From Sclerotinia nivalis (Eukaryota > Ascomycota > Leotiomycetes > Helotiales > Sclerotiniaceae): a stretch of 64,000 nt of DNA. Shown here one piece after another: positions 47,902 through 59,457 of the stretch. The notes beneath the pieces were generated by a model. The model worked only from the letters and a program-made list of their open reading frames with translations. It did no database searches and was not told the origin of the DNA. The stretch spans positions 1,116,001 through 1,180,000 of the forward strand of contig JAPEIS010000002.1 of the NCBI GenBank assembly GCA_029531795.1. The letters are read 5' to 3'. Numbering within the stretch: the first letter of the stretch is position 1; each line of letters begins with the position of its first letter. The position numbers and the translations under genes were made by a program.

Positions 47902-48915
47902 TTATACCACGTATAAGATTACGAGGACGTCGATCTGGTGGAGGGCGAGTAAGTAATTGAGTGAGGGTTCTTTGGTATTTTTGGGGGAAAGTGGTGGAGG
48001 GTGGAGGGGGGACGTGTAGAAGGGTTGTGAGATGATAAGGTGAGTGTAGAGATATGGCGTAGAGGTTTGGTGTAGAGGTATGGTATGCAAGTAGATCAAA
48101 GGCATCCCATTATAACTAGGTAGTACTTTTGTGATGAAATTACAAGGGCAAGTGTAAAGATCCAGAATCGTTGGTATATATATATCCTGAACAAGAAAGA
48201 TACCAGCAATAGCAGCCAGAGAAGTACTACCCATTTGGAACACCACTCTTACTTATAGTAACTCTGTTCCGTGACGCTGGACTCCCAGCAACAATAATAG
48301 ATAGCAGTGGAGGGTGCGAAAGTACATTCTATTTTGTGGATACAGATAGTAGATGCCCAAGAGTCAAAACTCACTAATTTGACGTTTCTTACCCCCAATC
48401 TCCTCGGATAAAAGTTCACTGACTACTCGAGTAGATATACTAATACCAAACATACGATTTTCGAAGCTGACACCATTTTTTGTTATCAGGTTATCAGCAG
48501 ATTCAATGAATACTCGTAGCATCAAGGTTAATAAGAAAACAGTCCCAATAGCCTTCAAGAAGTAAATTTGTAGGGAATTTAAATACTATTCCCTGGGGAT
48601 GTAGCTATCTTCCCAGATAGATCAAAACGATATGAGAATAGAATCAAATTCGTTGGATATGATTTTGTAATTTATCAAAGAGGCAGCAAATCGGTTCAGG
48701 GTGTAATCAATACAATCAACACCCCATCGCATGTTCGATGCAGAGACAATTAGAGCTTGGAAAGGTCTCCAGGCCAACGAGGAATTGATATGGAACTGAG
48801 TATAGGCTAAAGCTGTATCTGGGTCTGGATCTGTATAGATAGCACTCGAGTAATATGGTGCATACGTACGGGGCAATTCACCAACTCCTCTCGAGTCTCT
48901 ATGGGCTTTTTTCAA
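47902..48915 (-). pseudogene. Possible relic of a multi-exon membrane-protein gene
   Basis: Three minus-strand frames follow each other: 48915-48622 (WGVDCIDYTLNRFAASLINY), about 48590-48364 (FLKAIGTVFLLTLMLRVF, then ISTRVVSELLSEEIGG, ending at a GTGAGT donor) and 48246-47902 (QMGSTSLAAIAGIFLV). Candidate splice signals exist, but I could not build one continuous frame through all three. Fungal membrane O-acyltransferase-like proteins were considered but not confirmed. It may be a real gene I failed to splice, or a relic. Confidence 0.28.
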
Positions 48916-49092
48916 CTGTCAAAAGGTCATGTATTATGGAAAGGCACAATGTTGGTATTCGCCGAGGCCGGGACATATATACTGAGAACGAAGGGAAATG
49001 AAGCAACAGATAAACTAGCAGATAAAGGGCACTTGCGTAATGCGATGCAGGTCTTGCTGCTCAATCAACAACAGGTAGGATATACTCGCTAA
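48901..49092 (+). pseudogene. Possible RNase H-domain trace of a non-LTR retrotransposon
   Basis: The frame contains KGNEATDKLADKG, which resembles the KGNExADxLAxxG end motif of RNase H domains in fungal LINE-type elements. Flanking residues do not match the rest of the domain, and no reverse transcriptase is seen nearby. The call rests on this one motif. Confidence 0.33.
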
Positions 49093-49205
49093 CAAAGGAA
49101 CTCAACTCACAGGCGCAAGTAAAGTGGGCCACACTCTACCGCTATGAATTCTTTTCGACTACCCTCCAAGAGGGTATGCACAGTGTTCTCAATTTCCCAA
49201 CCTAT

Positions 49206-49229
49206 CCTATCCTAGACTATTAGGATAGG
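49206..49229. repeat. Perfect inverted repeat, 9-bp stem
   Basis: CCTATCCTA (49206-49214) pairs with TAGGATAGG (49221-49229) around a 6-nt loop, about 230 bp beyond the 3' side of the hAT relic. Confidence 0.8.
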
Positions 49230-49439
49230 AAGGCTCACAAAAATGGAATCTAGGTTCGGGAGGAGGAAGGAAGAGCACAAATCTGGGTGAGGAGTAGGAA
49301 GGAAGAGTGTAAATTCACTAGGAAAAGGAAGGAATGGCTGATTAAAACTCAAAAACTGCCGAAAGCTCCTAAATAAAGCAAAAGTGTAATTATTCGTGAC
49401 ACAGATCTCTGCATGAGTAATCCAACCCCCTTGTCCTCC

Positions 49440-50610
49440 CTGATTTCTCACCCATCATAATCCATAACCACAAGCACGTGAAGCCTCAACAATATCAAGT
49501 TTTGAGCCTATTCCTTTGTCCGCCAGCATCAACTTTGTTTGCGAAAATAACCTCTCACACTCTGTAGATATAGCTGGTATCGCTACCATATCTAATCCCA
49601 TTTGTGCCAGCTTACTGAGAGCCGGTTTCGATTGCTGTTTGGCCAGTTTTGTGCAAGTGGTTCATTATGGTCGAGAGTGAAGTTTAAATTTCTACCCTCA
49701 ATCTATGCTTCTAAGTATCTTCCTCCTCATCGTCGCCATTCAATGTCATATCAGTATGGCGTTGAAATAGATCAGGCGATCGAGAGCGTTTGGATGGAAT
49801 GGAGGAAAGAATAACTGGGTCATCAGGGAGATCCTTATAATCCTCCCGTAATGACCATAAAGCTTTTTTACCTTCAGGAAGCTATCTCTCAGGGTGATTA
49901 TGATTGGCATCTTCCCAGGAAGTAACATCCCTCCACGTGTTCAAAATACTTCCATTTCATTTTATCTTGGAATTGGTAACAAAAGAAGCATAATGTGCTG
50001 AAATCTCGTCGAGACGTGCAGAATACTCATTCAACTTAGTCCAACAATTGACTACATAAGCCCGCAGATATTGTATCGAAGAAATACATATTCCTGGGGT
50101 TTCGGCGCGAATTTTCAAGTCATCGTGTTTGTGTCGAATATGATCGATTAGGATGTTGAGGCTGGTTATATAATCGGACAAAATGCCACGTTTAAATTCA
50201 TTCGATATACCTTCCGACCGCTTGGTAAGTGTGAAAAAGACCGATAGAATATCCATAATCTCCTTGGTAAGGGGCATTCCAGTCATTCCCGGTGAGCGCT
50301 TCATGCTTGAGAAGGTGCTATTTTTCTTCTAATACGGCACGTTTCTTTGATAACATTTTGTGCATAAAATCAGCATCATCAATACAAAAGCTATCAATTC
50401 GAAGTCGAGGCTTGATAATTAGCTCGTTCAGTCATAGAATATAACGAGTTCCAACGCATAGTATTGTGAATAACTAGCTTCAAATGATCAAAATCACTGG
50501 TTTCCCATTACCAGCAATTGTACTTTCGTCGTTGTGGGGAACGGCAGACAATGTTTTCTCTACGATGTAAGCTCTTTTGGCAAGTGATACATCTCGTTCG
50601 AACACATCAG
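49440..50610 (-). pseudogene. Decayed hAT-family DNA transposase
   Basis: Read on the minus strand, pieces of a hAT transposase appear in order but in several frames with stops. Near 50500-50410 is HNTMRWNSLYSMTERA, like the TRWNS region. From 50304 to 49957 comes DDLKIRAETPGI, then YLRAYVVNCWTKLNEY and ISAHYASFVTN, matching the segment before the dimerisation domain. From about 49620 to 49480 comes GLDMVAIPAISTECERLF, then SQTKLMLADKGI, the hAT C-terminal dimerisation motif. No complete reading frame remains, so it cannot encode an active enzyme. Terminal inverted repeats and the 8-bp target duplication were not identified. Confidence 0.82.
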
Positions 50611-51266
50611 ACTCGTATCATAAAAGAATACTTCGGCAGATAAACTGATACTGTAGTTAAGTCAAAGGCATCGTAATCGTGGGACAAAGTGCTTTGAGCA
50701 ATTATATGAGGGAGATAGTGCTGACATAGGGTAGATTGTGAGAAGTTATTAACGAATTACTCAAAATCTAGGGTAGTTTTCTCTTGTAGTGGATCATATT
50801 CTATAGTTCATGCTAACCTTCTGATCTGAGCCAATTATATTTCCAGTATCATACTCGAGTAAATTTACAACTAGTTCTATGTATATCTTAAGCTTAAAAA
50901 ATAGTTAAAGATACGGGATCTACCACCCCACCAAAATACCCGAATTTTCCCCTTATTAATATTTCCCAACCTCAACCTTCCCTATATGTAGGATAGAATA
51001 GAATAGGAATCTCAGAAGTACAGATAAGGAAGAAGAAGGAAGATTCAAAAGAATCCTACTCGTGCGGCCAGGAAGTACAGATGTGATGTTGGAGTTCTGG
51101 GATTGATTGGATAAGGTAGCCATATGGTTTAGTCTTGATTCATGATTAATAAGTATAATGAGTTTTTTTACTTTACAATTTTATATAGGTGTATGTGATG
51201 ATACTCCATAAAATCCCCGCGGTCAAAGTATCGTAGCTTGCCTCCAGAAAATTCCCCAGATTACAG
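50611..51266. other. Intergenic region upstream of the amidase gene
   Basis: AT-rich with no open frame of note. It probably includes remaining hAT-element sequence on the left and the amidase promoter on the right. Confidence 0.5.
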
Positions 51267-53102
51267 ATGAAAATGATACACCTTTCACCATTACGCTTAG
51301 GCCTTATCATCTTAATTCCTATTGTTATCTTTTCGTGGTACCGATCATCTGTACAACAGTTGCCGCTCATTCGTGATGCCTCTATCGAAACTCTCCAACA
51401 ACATTTGAGCGATGGCACATTGACATCAGAACATCTAGTTCGCACCTACTTAGCCAGAATTTCTGAAGTCAATGACGAGATTCATGCTGTTGCTGAAACT
51501 AACCCCGATGCTCTGATTATTGCACGACACCTTGACCAGGAGAGAAGAATATCCGGACCCCGAAGGTATAAACTTACTGGCCATGGCAGTATTCTCAAGA
51601 GTTGGCTAATAACCAATTCCATAGTGTCCTCCATGGTATTCCAATTCTCGTTAAAGATTCAATCAGCGCTCACGGAATGAATAATACGGCTGGTTCTTAT
51701 TGTTTGGAAGGAGCAAAAACAAAGATGGAGGCATCCGTGATCTCAAAATTAAGAGATGCCGGTGCGATAATTCTTGGGAAGACGAATATGTCTCAGTGGG
51801 GCAACGCCCGATCCGTCAATTCTTCGAATGGGTGGAGTTCATGGGGTGGGCAAACTTATGGGGTTTATGTTATGGGACAGGATCCTTGTGGTAGTAGTAG
51901 TGGCTCTGCGACTTCAATAGCGATGGGGTTGGTAGCTGCAGCTGTAGGAGCAGAGGTAAGTGTCATATAATGTTTCTGTTGGTGAATTCCAGGGGGCTTC
52001 TACTAATTTGAAGCTTAGACAGTAGGAAGCATTACTTGTGCTGCAATGAAAAGCAACATCGTGAGCATCAAGCCCACTGCTGCTCTTGTGGCTAAGGATA
52101 ATGTCATCGTATCACAGCGGCGAGGGTCACTTGGTCCGATGACCTCAACCGTCAGAGATGCTGCGTTACTCCTGAATTTTATGGCCGGTCGAAGCGAATC
52201 GGATCCTCTGACGATAAACATACCTTTCAAACATTATCCTGATTACCTTGCATCTTGCGATACCAAGGCTTTACGCAATAGCCGAATAGGCATCCCTAGG
52301 AATGGTTTAAAAAATCCTATAGGATCTGGTATTAACACTACAGCCATTATGCAAGCATTCGAAGATGCTGTCTCATTACTACGAAGAAACGGTGCTACAA
52401 TCATTGACAATGTTAATTATCCAAAATATGATGATTTATATCGCTCATCACCGCAATCAATATTTGGACCAGCAGAATACAAATTCGACATAACACAATA
52501 CTTTAAAAATCTTTCAACAAATCCACACAACATCCACAACATTAATGATGTAATTGCATGTTCGAAATCACATCCTAAAGAAGAGTTTCCGTTCCGAGAT
52601 ATTGTTAACCTGGAGAAAGCGGCAGCTGCTCCCGACCTTGACACACCGGAGGTTTTGAATGCACTGAAGGAAATGGAGTTTCTGGGAGGTGAAGGTGGTA
52701 TTGATGGCGCATTGAAAGCAGCGGATGCCGATGCTCTCATCCTCCCATCTGTTATTTGCTCCGATGTTCCCGGGTTTGTAGGCTATCCGGTCATTACCGT
52801 ACCGATGGGATTCCTGCCCACCGATACCCCTGTCACGAAAAATCCAAGAAAAGATCTTATAGATGAAGCACCAAATGTACCGTAAGTAGCTCCCAATCTA
52901 TACTCCTTGTTAGCTTTATCGTATTACCTTGGAATTTTACTAAAAAATATCTAGTTTTGGTCTCTGTTTTATCGGGACAGCTCTTTCTGAAGAAAAACTC
53001 ATTGGTCTTGCATACTCCTTTGAACAGCTGACAAAGGTTGCATCTCAGAGATCACCAATAGTGTTGCCAAAGACAGAATTAAGAGATATGCGAGGCAACT
53101 AG
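51267..53102 (+). CDS. Amidase-signature (AS) family hydrolase with N-terminal hydrophobic anchor
   Basis: Four exons, 51267-51565, 51625-51955, 52019-52881 and 52955-53102, with introns of 59, 63 and 73 nt, give 546 residues. All joins keep the frame (GPR-SVLHGIPILVKDS, AAAVGAE-TVGSITC, APNVP-FGLCFIGTA). The catalytic triad is visible: K110 in ILVKD, cis-serine S192 in CGSSSGSA and nucleophile S214 in TVGSI. The signature continues as SIKPTAALV. Residues 9-24 (LGLIILIPIVIFSWYR) are a signal peptide or membrane anchor, so the enzyme is probably secreted or membrane-bound. AS enzymes hydrolyse amides; the substrate is not predictable here. The residues after S214 (ITCAA) lack the usual proline. 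A truncated NLR-like gene follows on the same strand. Confidence 0.9.
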
Positions 53103-53271
53103 GCTCATTATGCCTGGATTGATCCGCAACTAACTTCAATACTGTAACTTATTCGGAATCGAGAGGGTCGGCTTCTTCAGGCCAAGTCCCTGCGAACAAC
53201 AATCGGGCGTGTTTAGGGGTTATATCTTCCAACCGTTAGGGCTAATAATAATCTCTCGAAATTATTCATAG

Positions 53272-54739
53272 GACACAAACTGGCGTGGACGTGAGGAATC
53301 GGTGGATCGTATCCATCATAGGATTTTGCAGAGTATTCGCACACTAGTGCGTTATGGATTAGTTGAGAAGTATAGCAATGGGAATGACTTTGCAATACAT
53401 CGTCTCATTCAAGCTACCACTATGCATTTTGTAACCCAGGAAGATAGAAATGAGATGTTCAACACCATCATTGATCTTTTCGTGGAAGGTCATCCCCAAA
53501 GCCACACCACTTCAGATACTCTGTTCGACCATTGGTCAATTTGTGCTATTTATGCCCCGCATATCATTCATCTACAGGCTCTCAAGAAGCAATGGAAACT
53601 GCAGCCTCGGTCAACCGAAAAACTATGGGTAGTCCTCTTCAACTGTTCTAGGTAAGCGTCAACAACCCATATCTGTAGATTAAAGATGGAACTGATGTAA
53701 GAAAAGATATCTCCTCGAGACGGGAGCTATGGCAAAGTGTCTTACTATGATTGAAGAGGCCGAACCCATGTGCGATCTTGCAACGGAGACGGGTCTTCTC
53801 CAGATTGCATACTTCTACAACGCGAGGGGTTTGATCTCTTTGCAACATCAGCAAGTCATAGAAGGCAGAAAATGGTTTGAGCGTGCCTATGATATACGGA
53901 AGAAATATCTAGGCGAGAATGATGTCAACACTGTAGCCGTGTCAGGAAATCTTTCTCTGACTCTCCTCACAGAGCGTCGCTGGGATGACCTGATTTCTTT
54001 CAACATCACTCGCCGGAAATCCTTTGAAAACGGAGACCAGTCACAGGTTCCTTTGAGGCTTTCATTTGCTATTTACAACCTCCTAGCTCTGGCTTATCTG
54101 GAAACTGGGCTCCTTGATGAAGCTTGGGAAAACGTTTGTATAGCAAGTGATATGATGAAAAACCACATCGCAGTCTTTTCTCAGCTCAATGGCTAGTGAG
54201 TACATTCCCTTATTCTTGTTAAACAACCTTCATGCTGACCACTCTCCAAAAATAGCTTACACTACAATCGTGGGAAAATTATCTCTGCACAGGGATCACC
54301 CGAGAAAGCGCTGAGAGAGCATTATATTGGTTTAAATATCCGAAAACAAGTACTCGGAGATCATATTCAAACGGCAGCCTCATGTTACAGGACTGCAGAT
54401 TTGATGGATCGTACAGGAAAACATCAAGAAGCAATGTGAGATCATTGTTGTCTTAAAATGGGGAATTGGCATGTGCTAATCTTCTCTAGTGATTTGCTTT
54501 TAGAAAGTTGTCGGATGTATGATAGTTTAGGCCTCATTGGATCCTTTACTAAGGGTGGAAGCTTACGATCAACATGGCGGCTCGCACAAATTATGCGGGA
54601 TCAGAATAGAACCAAAGATGAAGAAGATTATAGGGAAGAAGTGTTCAATGGCAGGCTAGCTTTGGGGCTACCGCCTAAAGATAAATTTGATTTGGTTGAG
54701 GCAGATTTTAATATCTTGTTGAACTATGCAGACTCGTAA
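53272..54739 (+). CDS. C-terminal winged-helix/TPR part of an NLR-like (STAND) protein, 5' end missing
   Basis: Four exons join in frame: 53272-53651, 53707-54195, 54256-54435 and 54490-54739, with introns of 54-60 nt, giving 432 residues up to a stop. The first exon begins right after a splice acceptor (ATTCATAG) and contains no usable early ATG. Residues about 15-55 match the winged-helix segment that follows NACHT/NB-ARC domains in fungal NLRs (LVRYGLVEKYSNGNDF, then IHRLIQATT). TPR-like helices follow (YFYNARGLISLQHQQ, RAYDIRKKYLGENDV, NLLALAYLETGLLDEA, LHYNRGKIISAQGSPEKAL). No NACHT Walker motif lies between this exon and the amidase stop 170 bp upstream. It is best read as a 5'-truncated gene; an unseen upstream exon is possible. 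Confidence 0.72.
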
Positions 54740-55334
54740 ATCTTTATAACACAGCATCAAGCTCGGCATGAAATATTGTCAAGGGGAGATGAAACGAGCA
54801 TAGGTATGGAATGGAGACTACTGTACTACGGAACTCCTTACTCGTGATTTTGCGTTCGTTGTGGGAAGGAAGGAGGGAGATCAAAAATATCAATGCGATT
54901 TATATGCTATCAGTGCTTTTGAACGAGCTTACAAGTAAAAAGGCCAGCTGCATGGGGCATATGAATGCGAGTCACTCGCATACTGGTAACTAACAACCCA
55001 AAAACATACTACTCGTATAGCAATACACCATCTTGAGCATACTTATTCAAGGAACTTTCCTCACTCGCAGCTGATCTCAATAGCCAAAGCCTTTGGAGTT
55101 TATAAGTCTATGAGATGAATGTAGATTTTGTTAGAACACAATTCACGCCCCTGATCTCCATCCAGCCCTTTTCTACCATTAATTAATTAAATTATGTACC
55201 CAACAATCTTTTCTTCATATCCATGTCCTTATTCTCCTTATTTTCTCTTCCTTCTTACGTACGAAAACTACTATTCCTCATCTCAACCATTACCAACCGC
55301 CGTCCGCCGTCCGCCGTCATCCGTTCATCATCAG

Positions 55335-55649
55335 TCACCTATACAAAGCCAAAAGACATCCCGCCAACATAGCAAGCAATCCAACTGTCACTGAAGGGGC
55401 TGAAGAAGCATCGGCAAAACTTTCGCTAGCCAACTCCGCCGCTTCCGCTACTGGTTGATGCTGTACCACTGACGGCAAATAGCAAACAAGCTCATGGTGG
55501 GGTAACCAAGTGAAGATTTGAGTTTCCTCGTGATGATAAGAAGTGATGAACTGGTGGGAGATGGTTGTAGATAATAGATTGTAGCAAATGTACCTCGCTG
55601 GCAGTAAACGCGGAATAAATCCCGAAAACCTTAATATTGATATTTCCAT
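55335..55649 (-). CDS. Small ORF with GPI-anchor-like C-terminus, doubtful
   Basis: A 104-residue frame starts at an ATG. Its last ~40 residues run from a Ser/Ala/Glu-rich stretch (AAELASESFADASSAP) into a hydrophobic tail (VTVGLLAMLAGCLLALYR), the layout of a GPI-attachment signal. The N-terminal part has no clear signal peptide and contains possible splice sites, so this may be the last exon of a larger or decayed secreted-protein gene. I do not recognise it. Confidence 0.25.
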   Translation of the reverse strand: MEISILRFSGFIPRLLPARYICYNLLSTTISHQFITSYHHEETQIFTWLPHHELVCYLPSVVQHQPVAEAAELASESFADASSAPSVTVGLLAMLAGCLLALYR

Positions 55650-58071
55650 CCAAGGTGAAAACTGACCGAACGTTACTGTCCTGACGCCTTATGCTTTTGT
55701 ACTGGAGCTGTCATATCTTTCATGTATATAGGCCGTACTTTTCCCATGAAGGTATCCCGAGTACAAACAAGCTGCACAGTATGAAACTTCACTCATCGCC
55801 GATTGTCAATAATACCGATAATGGCTTCACTTACCTGTATCCTAATCCCTTCCGACCTAGCGGCTAGAAATACCTCTTATATAAATAGGAAAAGTGTGAT
55901 TACAATTTCCTGTGGGGAAAGCTGTGTGAAGGAGGGGAATGTCGTATCGAAGGTTTCCCTACTCAGTGCAATGGGACCAAAACAATCCATCTGGACCAAT
56001 GGTGGGGTGAATTTGGTGAAGGTATTGCAGATATTGCAGATTCGTGGCGTGCACTGCATGAAGGAACCGGTATTGGGTTAGGTGTGATTGTAGACCTAGG
56101 TGTGATTGTAAGAGACCTCGATGTGGGATGCATATATTTTGCGGTTCGTTGGGCAATCTTTACAGATTTTTGTTTGTGCCTTGTGGCCTTTTGGCAGGAT
56201 TTTCTAGCGGCACTGCATGATTGCCAGGTGATCATGAAGCTTTTTTGGAAACAATCTTATAAAGCAGCAACGCAATTGAGGAACAGATACAGATGTGGTC
56301 ACTGTGGTGCGTGTACGATAAGGAATAAGATATTTTTATTTTATCCTTTCTGGAAATTAAGTTGAAGGATGAATGGTTCCTCCAAATGTTTGATATGTAA
56401 AGACTTCTCACTAAAGGATTTCATCTCATCCGTCAATCAGTCGGAGACTTTGTCTCGTCACAGTCAATCTACATCCATCGTGAATAGGGGGTAAAAATGA
56501 AAAGAGGTTAAATTTGATTCTCTTTCTCGGGATTAGACAAACTTTATCCAGATAACCCGAGACTTATTCAGAGGTTGTCGTCTGTGGCTTGATCACTGGC
56601 ATCTATCATCTAGAATATAGAATTTTACAAGGGTCAGCCGCATATCGCGCTCAGAGAAATTGTATTCCGCCGTTTTGTTGCACGTGCATTGGAACTTGTG
56701 GTTGGAGTAAATTCGATGGACACACTTGGCTTAGGTATTTTGATGAAGAATGGAAGGTGAGAGAACAAACGTTTTCCTTCTATGAGTATTGTTCGTCGGG
56801 TAAGACCCGAGCGATTCAGGATAGTTTTCTGGTACGACAGGTATGAAATCAGAGAAATAAACATGCAAGGTGTGATCCGTTAGGCTAAGTTGTTTGATTG
56901 AAGAGTGGAAACTCTTGAAGACCCAGAGGATAGTGGAGAAACAGAAGAGGGGTATCGAAAGAAGCTATTGCTAAATAACGAATTTGATACACTTTTAATA
57001 GTCTGTCGTGTCCGTGTCGATTTGTGGAGGTCATTTTAAAATATCAGGGCCGAGTAGCGAAGATTGAAGAGGGAGGTGTGTTAGCATCAATCAATAAACA
57101 TTGAAGCTCCGACGACGGACTCATCAGTTTTTGAGGTAAATGTGATGAATGTCTAGGAAGAGGATGGAACAACATCTAGAACTTCCAGTGATGAGGCTGA
57201 ATAGAAATTCCATCTTAGGATGAACACGGTGATACATTGTCACTACCGTAAATCTTGAATAAATGAATAATCAGCCTTACACATGGAAGATGGAAGATCA
57301 AGGTAGGTCATAGTGATCCTTATCAACGGGGTTTCCTGCACAAACCCATCTAAATGTAAAGAGGGACGAGGGGACAAATGTTTGGTATAACCGCCCCCCT
57401 CCTTCCTTGATCTGATTCGTTTGACGAGTACGATGACCAAAATAAATCAAAATCCTGTTCTGCCGGGTGATGTACAACTCTCCTTTTCCGTATCTCCATA
57501 TCAATGTCGATATCAAGATCCCGTATCCACGTTACCGATATCTATTTCGAAAGGGGCCAAGAACAAGAACATGAACAAGATAAAGGAAATGAATTTGAGA
57601 TGAGGAAAGTAGATAAAACATTTTGATGACCTAATATACCTAGTTCTTGTATTACGGAGAATAACGATTTGGTATGTTTTTATATAAAACTAGTACTACA
57701 AATAGTTAGGAAGGAAGCACTGACACAACGATAATACTTAGGAGTGAAATGTATGGAGCAAACGGGTCTACAGGAAGAGGGACAGCGAGAGAACCGTGAC
57801 TGCAAGAATCAACCATTGACTTAACGGATGTATAATATTCAGACACCGACAGAAGATGGTTGAAGGATACAAATCTTCAACAAGGCATTTAGCAACAAAG
57901 GAAGGAAGGAAGAAGGTAGCATCGATATACTCCGTAGATACATATATAGCTTTATAGACAACAGCGCCATGAAGAAAAGATATGTACCGTATGTATGATT
58001 ATCTGCATCGAATCTAACTTCATACAATCCTATTGGTGAAAGATCAAAATTCGTTTCTCATTTTCCCTATT

Positions 58072-58096
58072 TCTCCTCTCCTCTCCTCTCCTCTTC
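58072..58096. repeat. CCTCT pentanucleotide repeat
   Basis: Tandem CCTCT units, about five, in noncoding DNA. Confidence 0.8.
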
Positions 58097-59457
58097 CTTG
58101 TCAGCAAAAAACGCATCCACTACTGCACCACCACCCGAAATAGTAAAATTGTCACAAGATTTCCACCACTACAAACTCACGGATCTACCAAAAGAGATTT
58201 CAATAGTAGTCAGAAATTGGAACCTGGGACCATCCTCGATTCCTCATACCCTCATACCCTCATACCGGCCCTTAGCACCGAAAAGAGTAACCATTCCCAT
58301 TCGCCATTTTTGATTGAACCAGCGACTTGCCCACCAAGTGACCATAGAAAGAGAAGTAGTTTGAAGGGACACTGACCCATTCATTGACCAACTGGGAAAA
58401 AGGGAAACGTGGAAGATCATCTCAAAAGTGTGTTACCAGTAATAAATCTTTTTTATCTTTTTTATCTTTTTTCTTGGCTACCTTTTTTTCTTTTCTTTCC
58501 ACACCCAAGTTCAATTACGATCGATACCGTTATTATTCTTGTACCCGTAGCCTAATGATTTCACAACAAATCATCCTCTTCAATGTTATCAGAATTTTCA
58601 TCAGTATCTGGTTTTACCGATTGATGAAATATATATCTAATACACTTTTCAATAATAGAATTATAACAAATTCCAAATCTCATTATCGACTATCTAGGTA
58701 CTCATTACTATTTACTATCCGTTAAACCTACCTACCTATTTACCTACCTTAGTACCGGATCGTACATCCACCAAGAAAAAAATTAAAAAAAGGATTAATC
58801 GATTAATCTCTTTCCATCTTTTATTTTTCTTTCCCTCTTTTCATTATCATCTCCTACCTAAATAACAAACAACGATTTTGAATCTCTCTTTCTCGACATC
58901 AACAAAAGGATTAACAATATTCATTAAATTTAAATTAAACTTGTCAAAATTATATATACCAATTTGTCATTAGGAGTATTTTGGGTCGTTCCTTTCTCTG
59001 ACAGGAAATACCTTTTTGTTTTTTTATTCCAAAAGGTTGTGTTTGTATTTGTTGTTAACTGGATTTCACTTTGGTGAGTGTTAGACTTTTTTCCTCCAAA
59101 AAAAAAGTAGTAGTGAGACAAATTTTCTCTTTCCTTCGCTTTTTCTTTCCCCCTCCTCCAAAACATCTACAAGCCGCTTTCGCTGCTATTGCAATATCAA
59201 TTTTCACTCCTCGGCTACATACATGAGAATCTTTTTTCTGTATGCGCTCCAATCTTCGAGGACTTTTGCCTCAAAGTACAATATACGGAGGGATATTGAT
59301 GTTCTTTCATTCGATCATTACTAATTGTAAAAAACTCGGTATAGAATTTCCATCCCCACGACAATTTTAGTCGTATACGTTCCTTTCAATCAGATCGACC
59401 ACCCCTGCAGGCTTCAGTTCTTTCGAAGCATCTTTTTGAATCGACGCTCTAGCAAAT

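Larger units (their letters stand above)
47229..49439. other. Gene-poor region with G-rich tract and possible relics
   Basis: No confident gene. Visible items are the G-rich tract 47527-47586, protein-like minus-strand fragments at 47902-48915, a plus-strand trace resembling the end of an RNase H domain (48901-49092) and a perfect hairpin at 49206-49229. Confidence 0.5.
54740..59457. other. 4.7-kb gene-poor region
   Basis: No confident gene. It includes a weak GPI-like frame (55335-55649), CCGCCGT repeats near 55300, CCTCT repeats (58072-58096) and CCTCATA repeats near 58249-58268. The right end is the leader of the downstream gene. Confidence 0.5.

Noticed and set aside
55803..56365. Plus- and minus-strand frames near the GPI-like ORF
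   Set aside because: No domain, no splice support and overlapping frames on both strands; probably chance.
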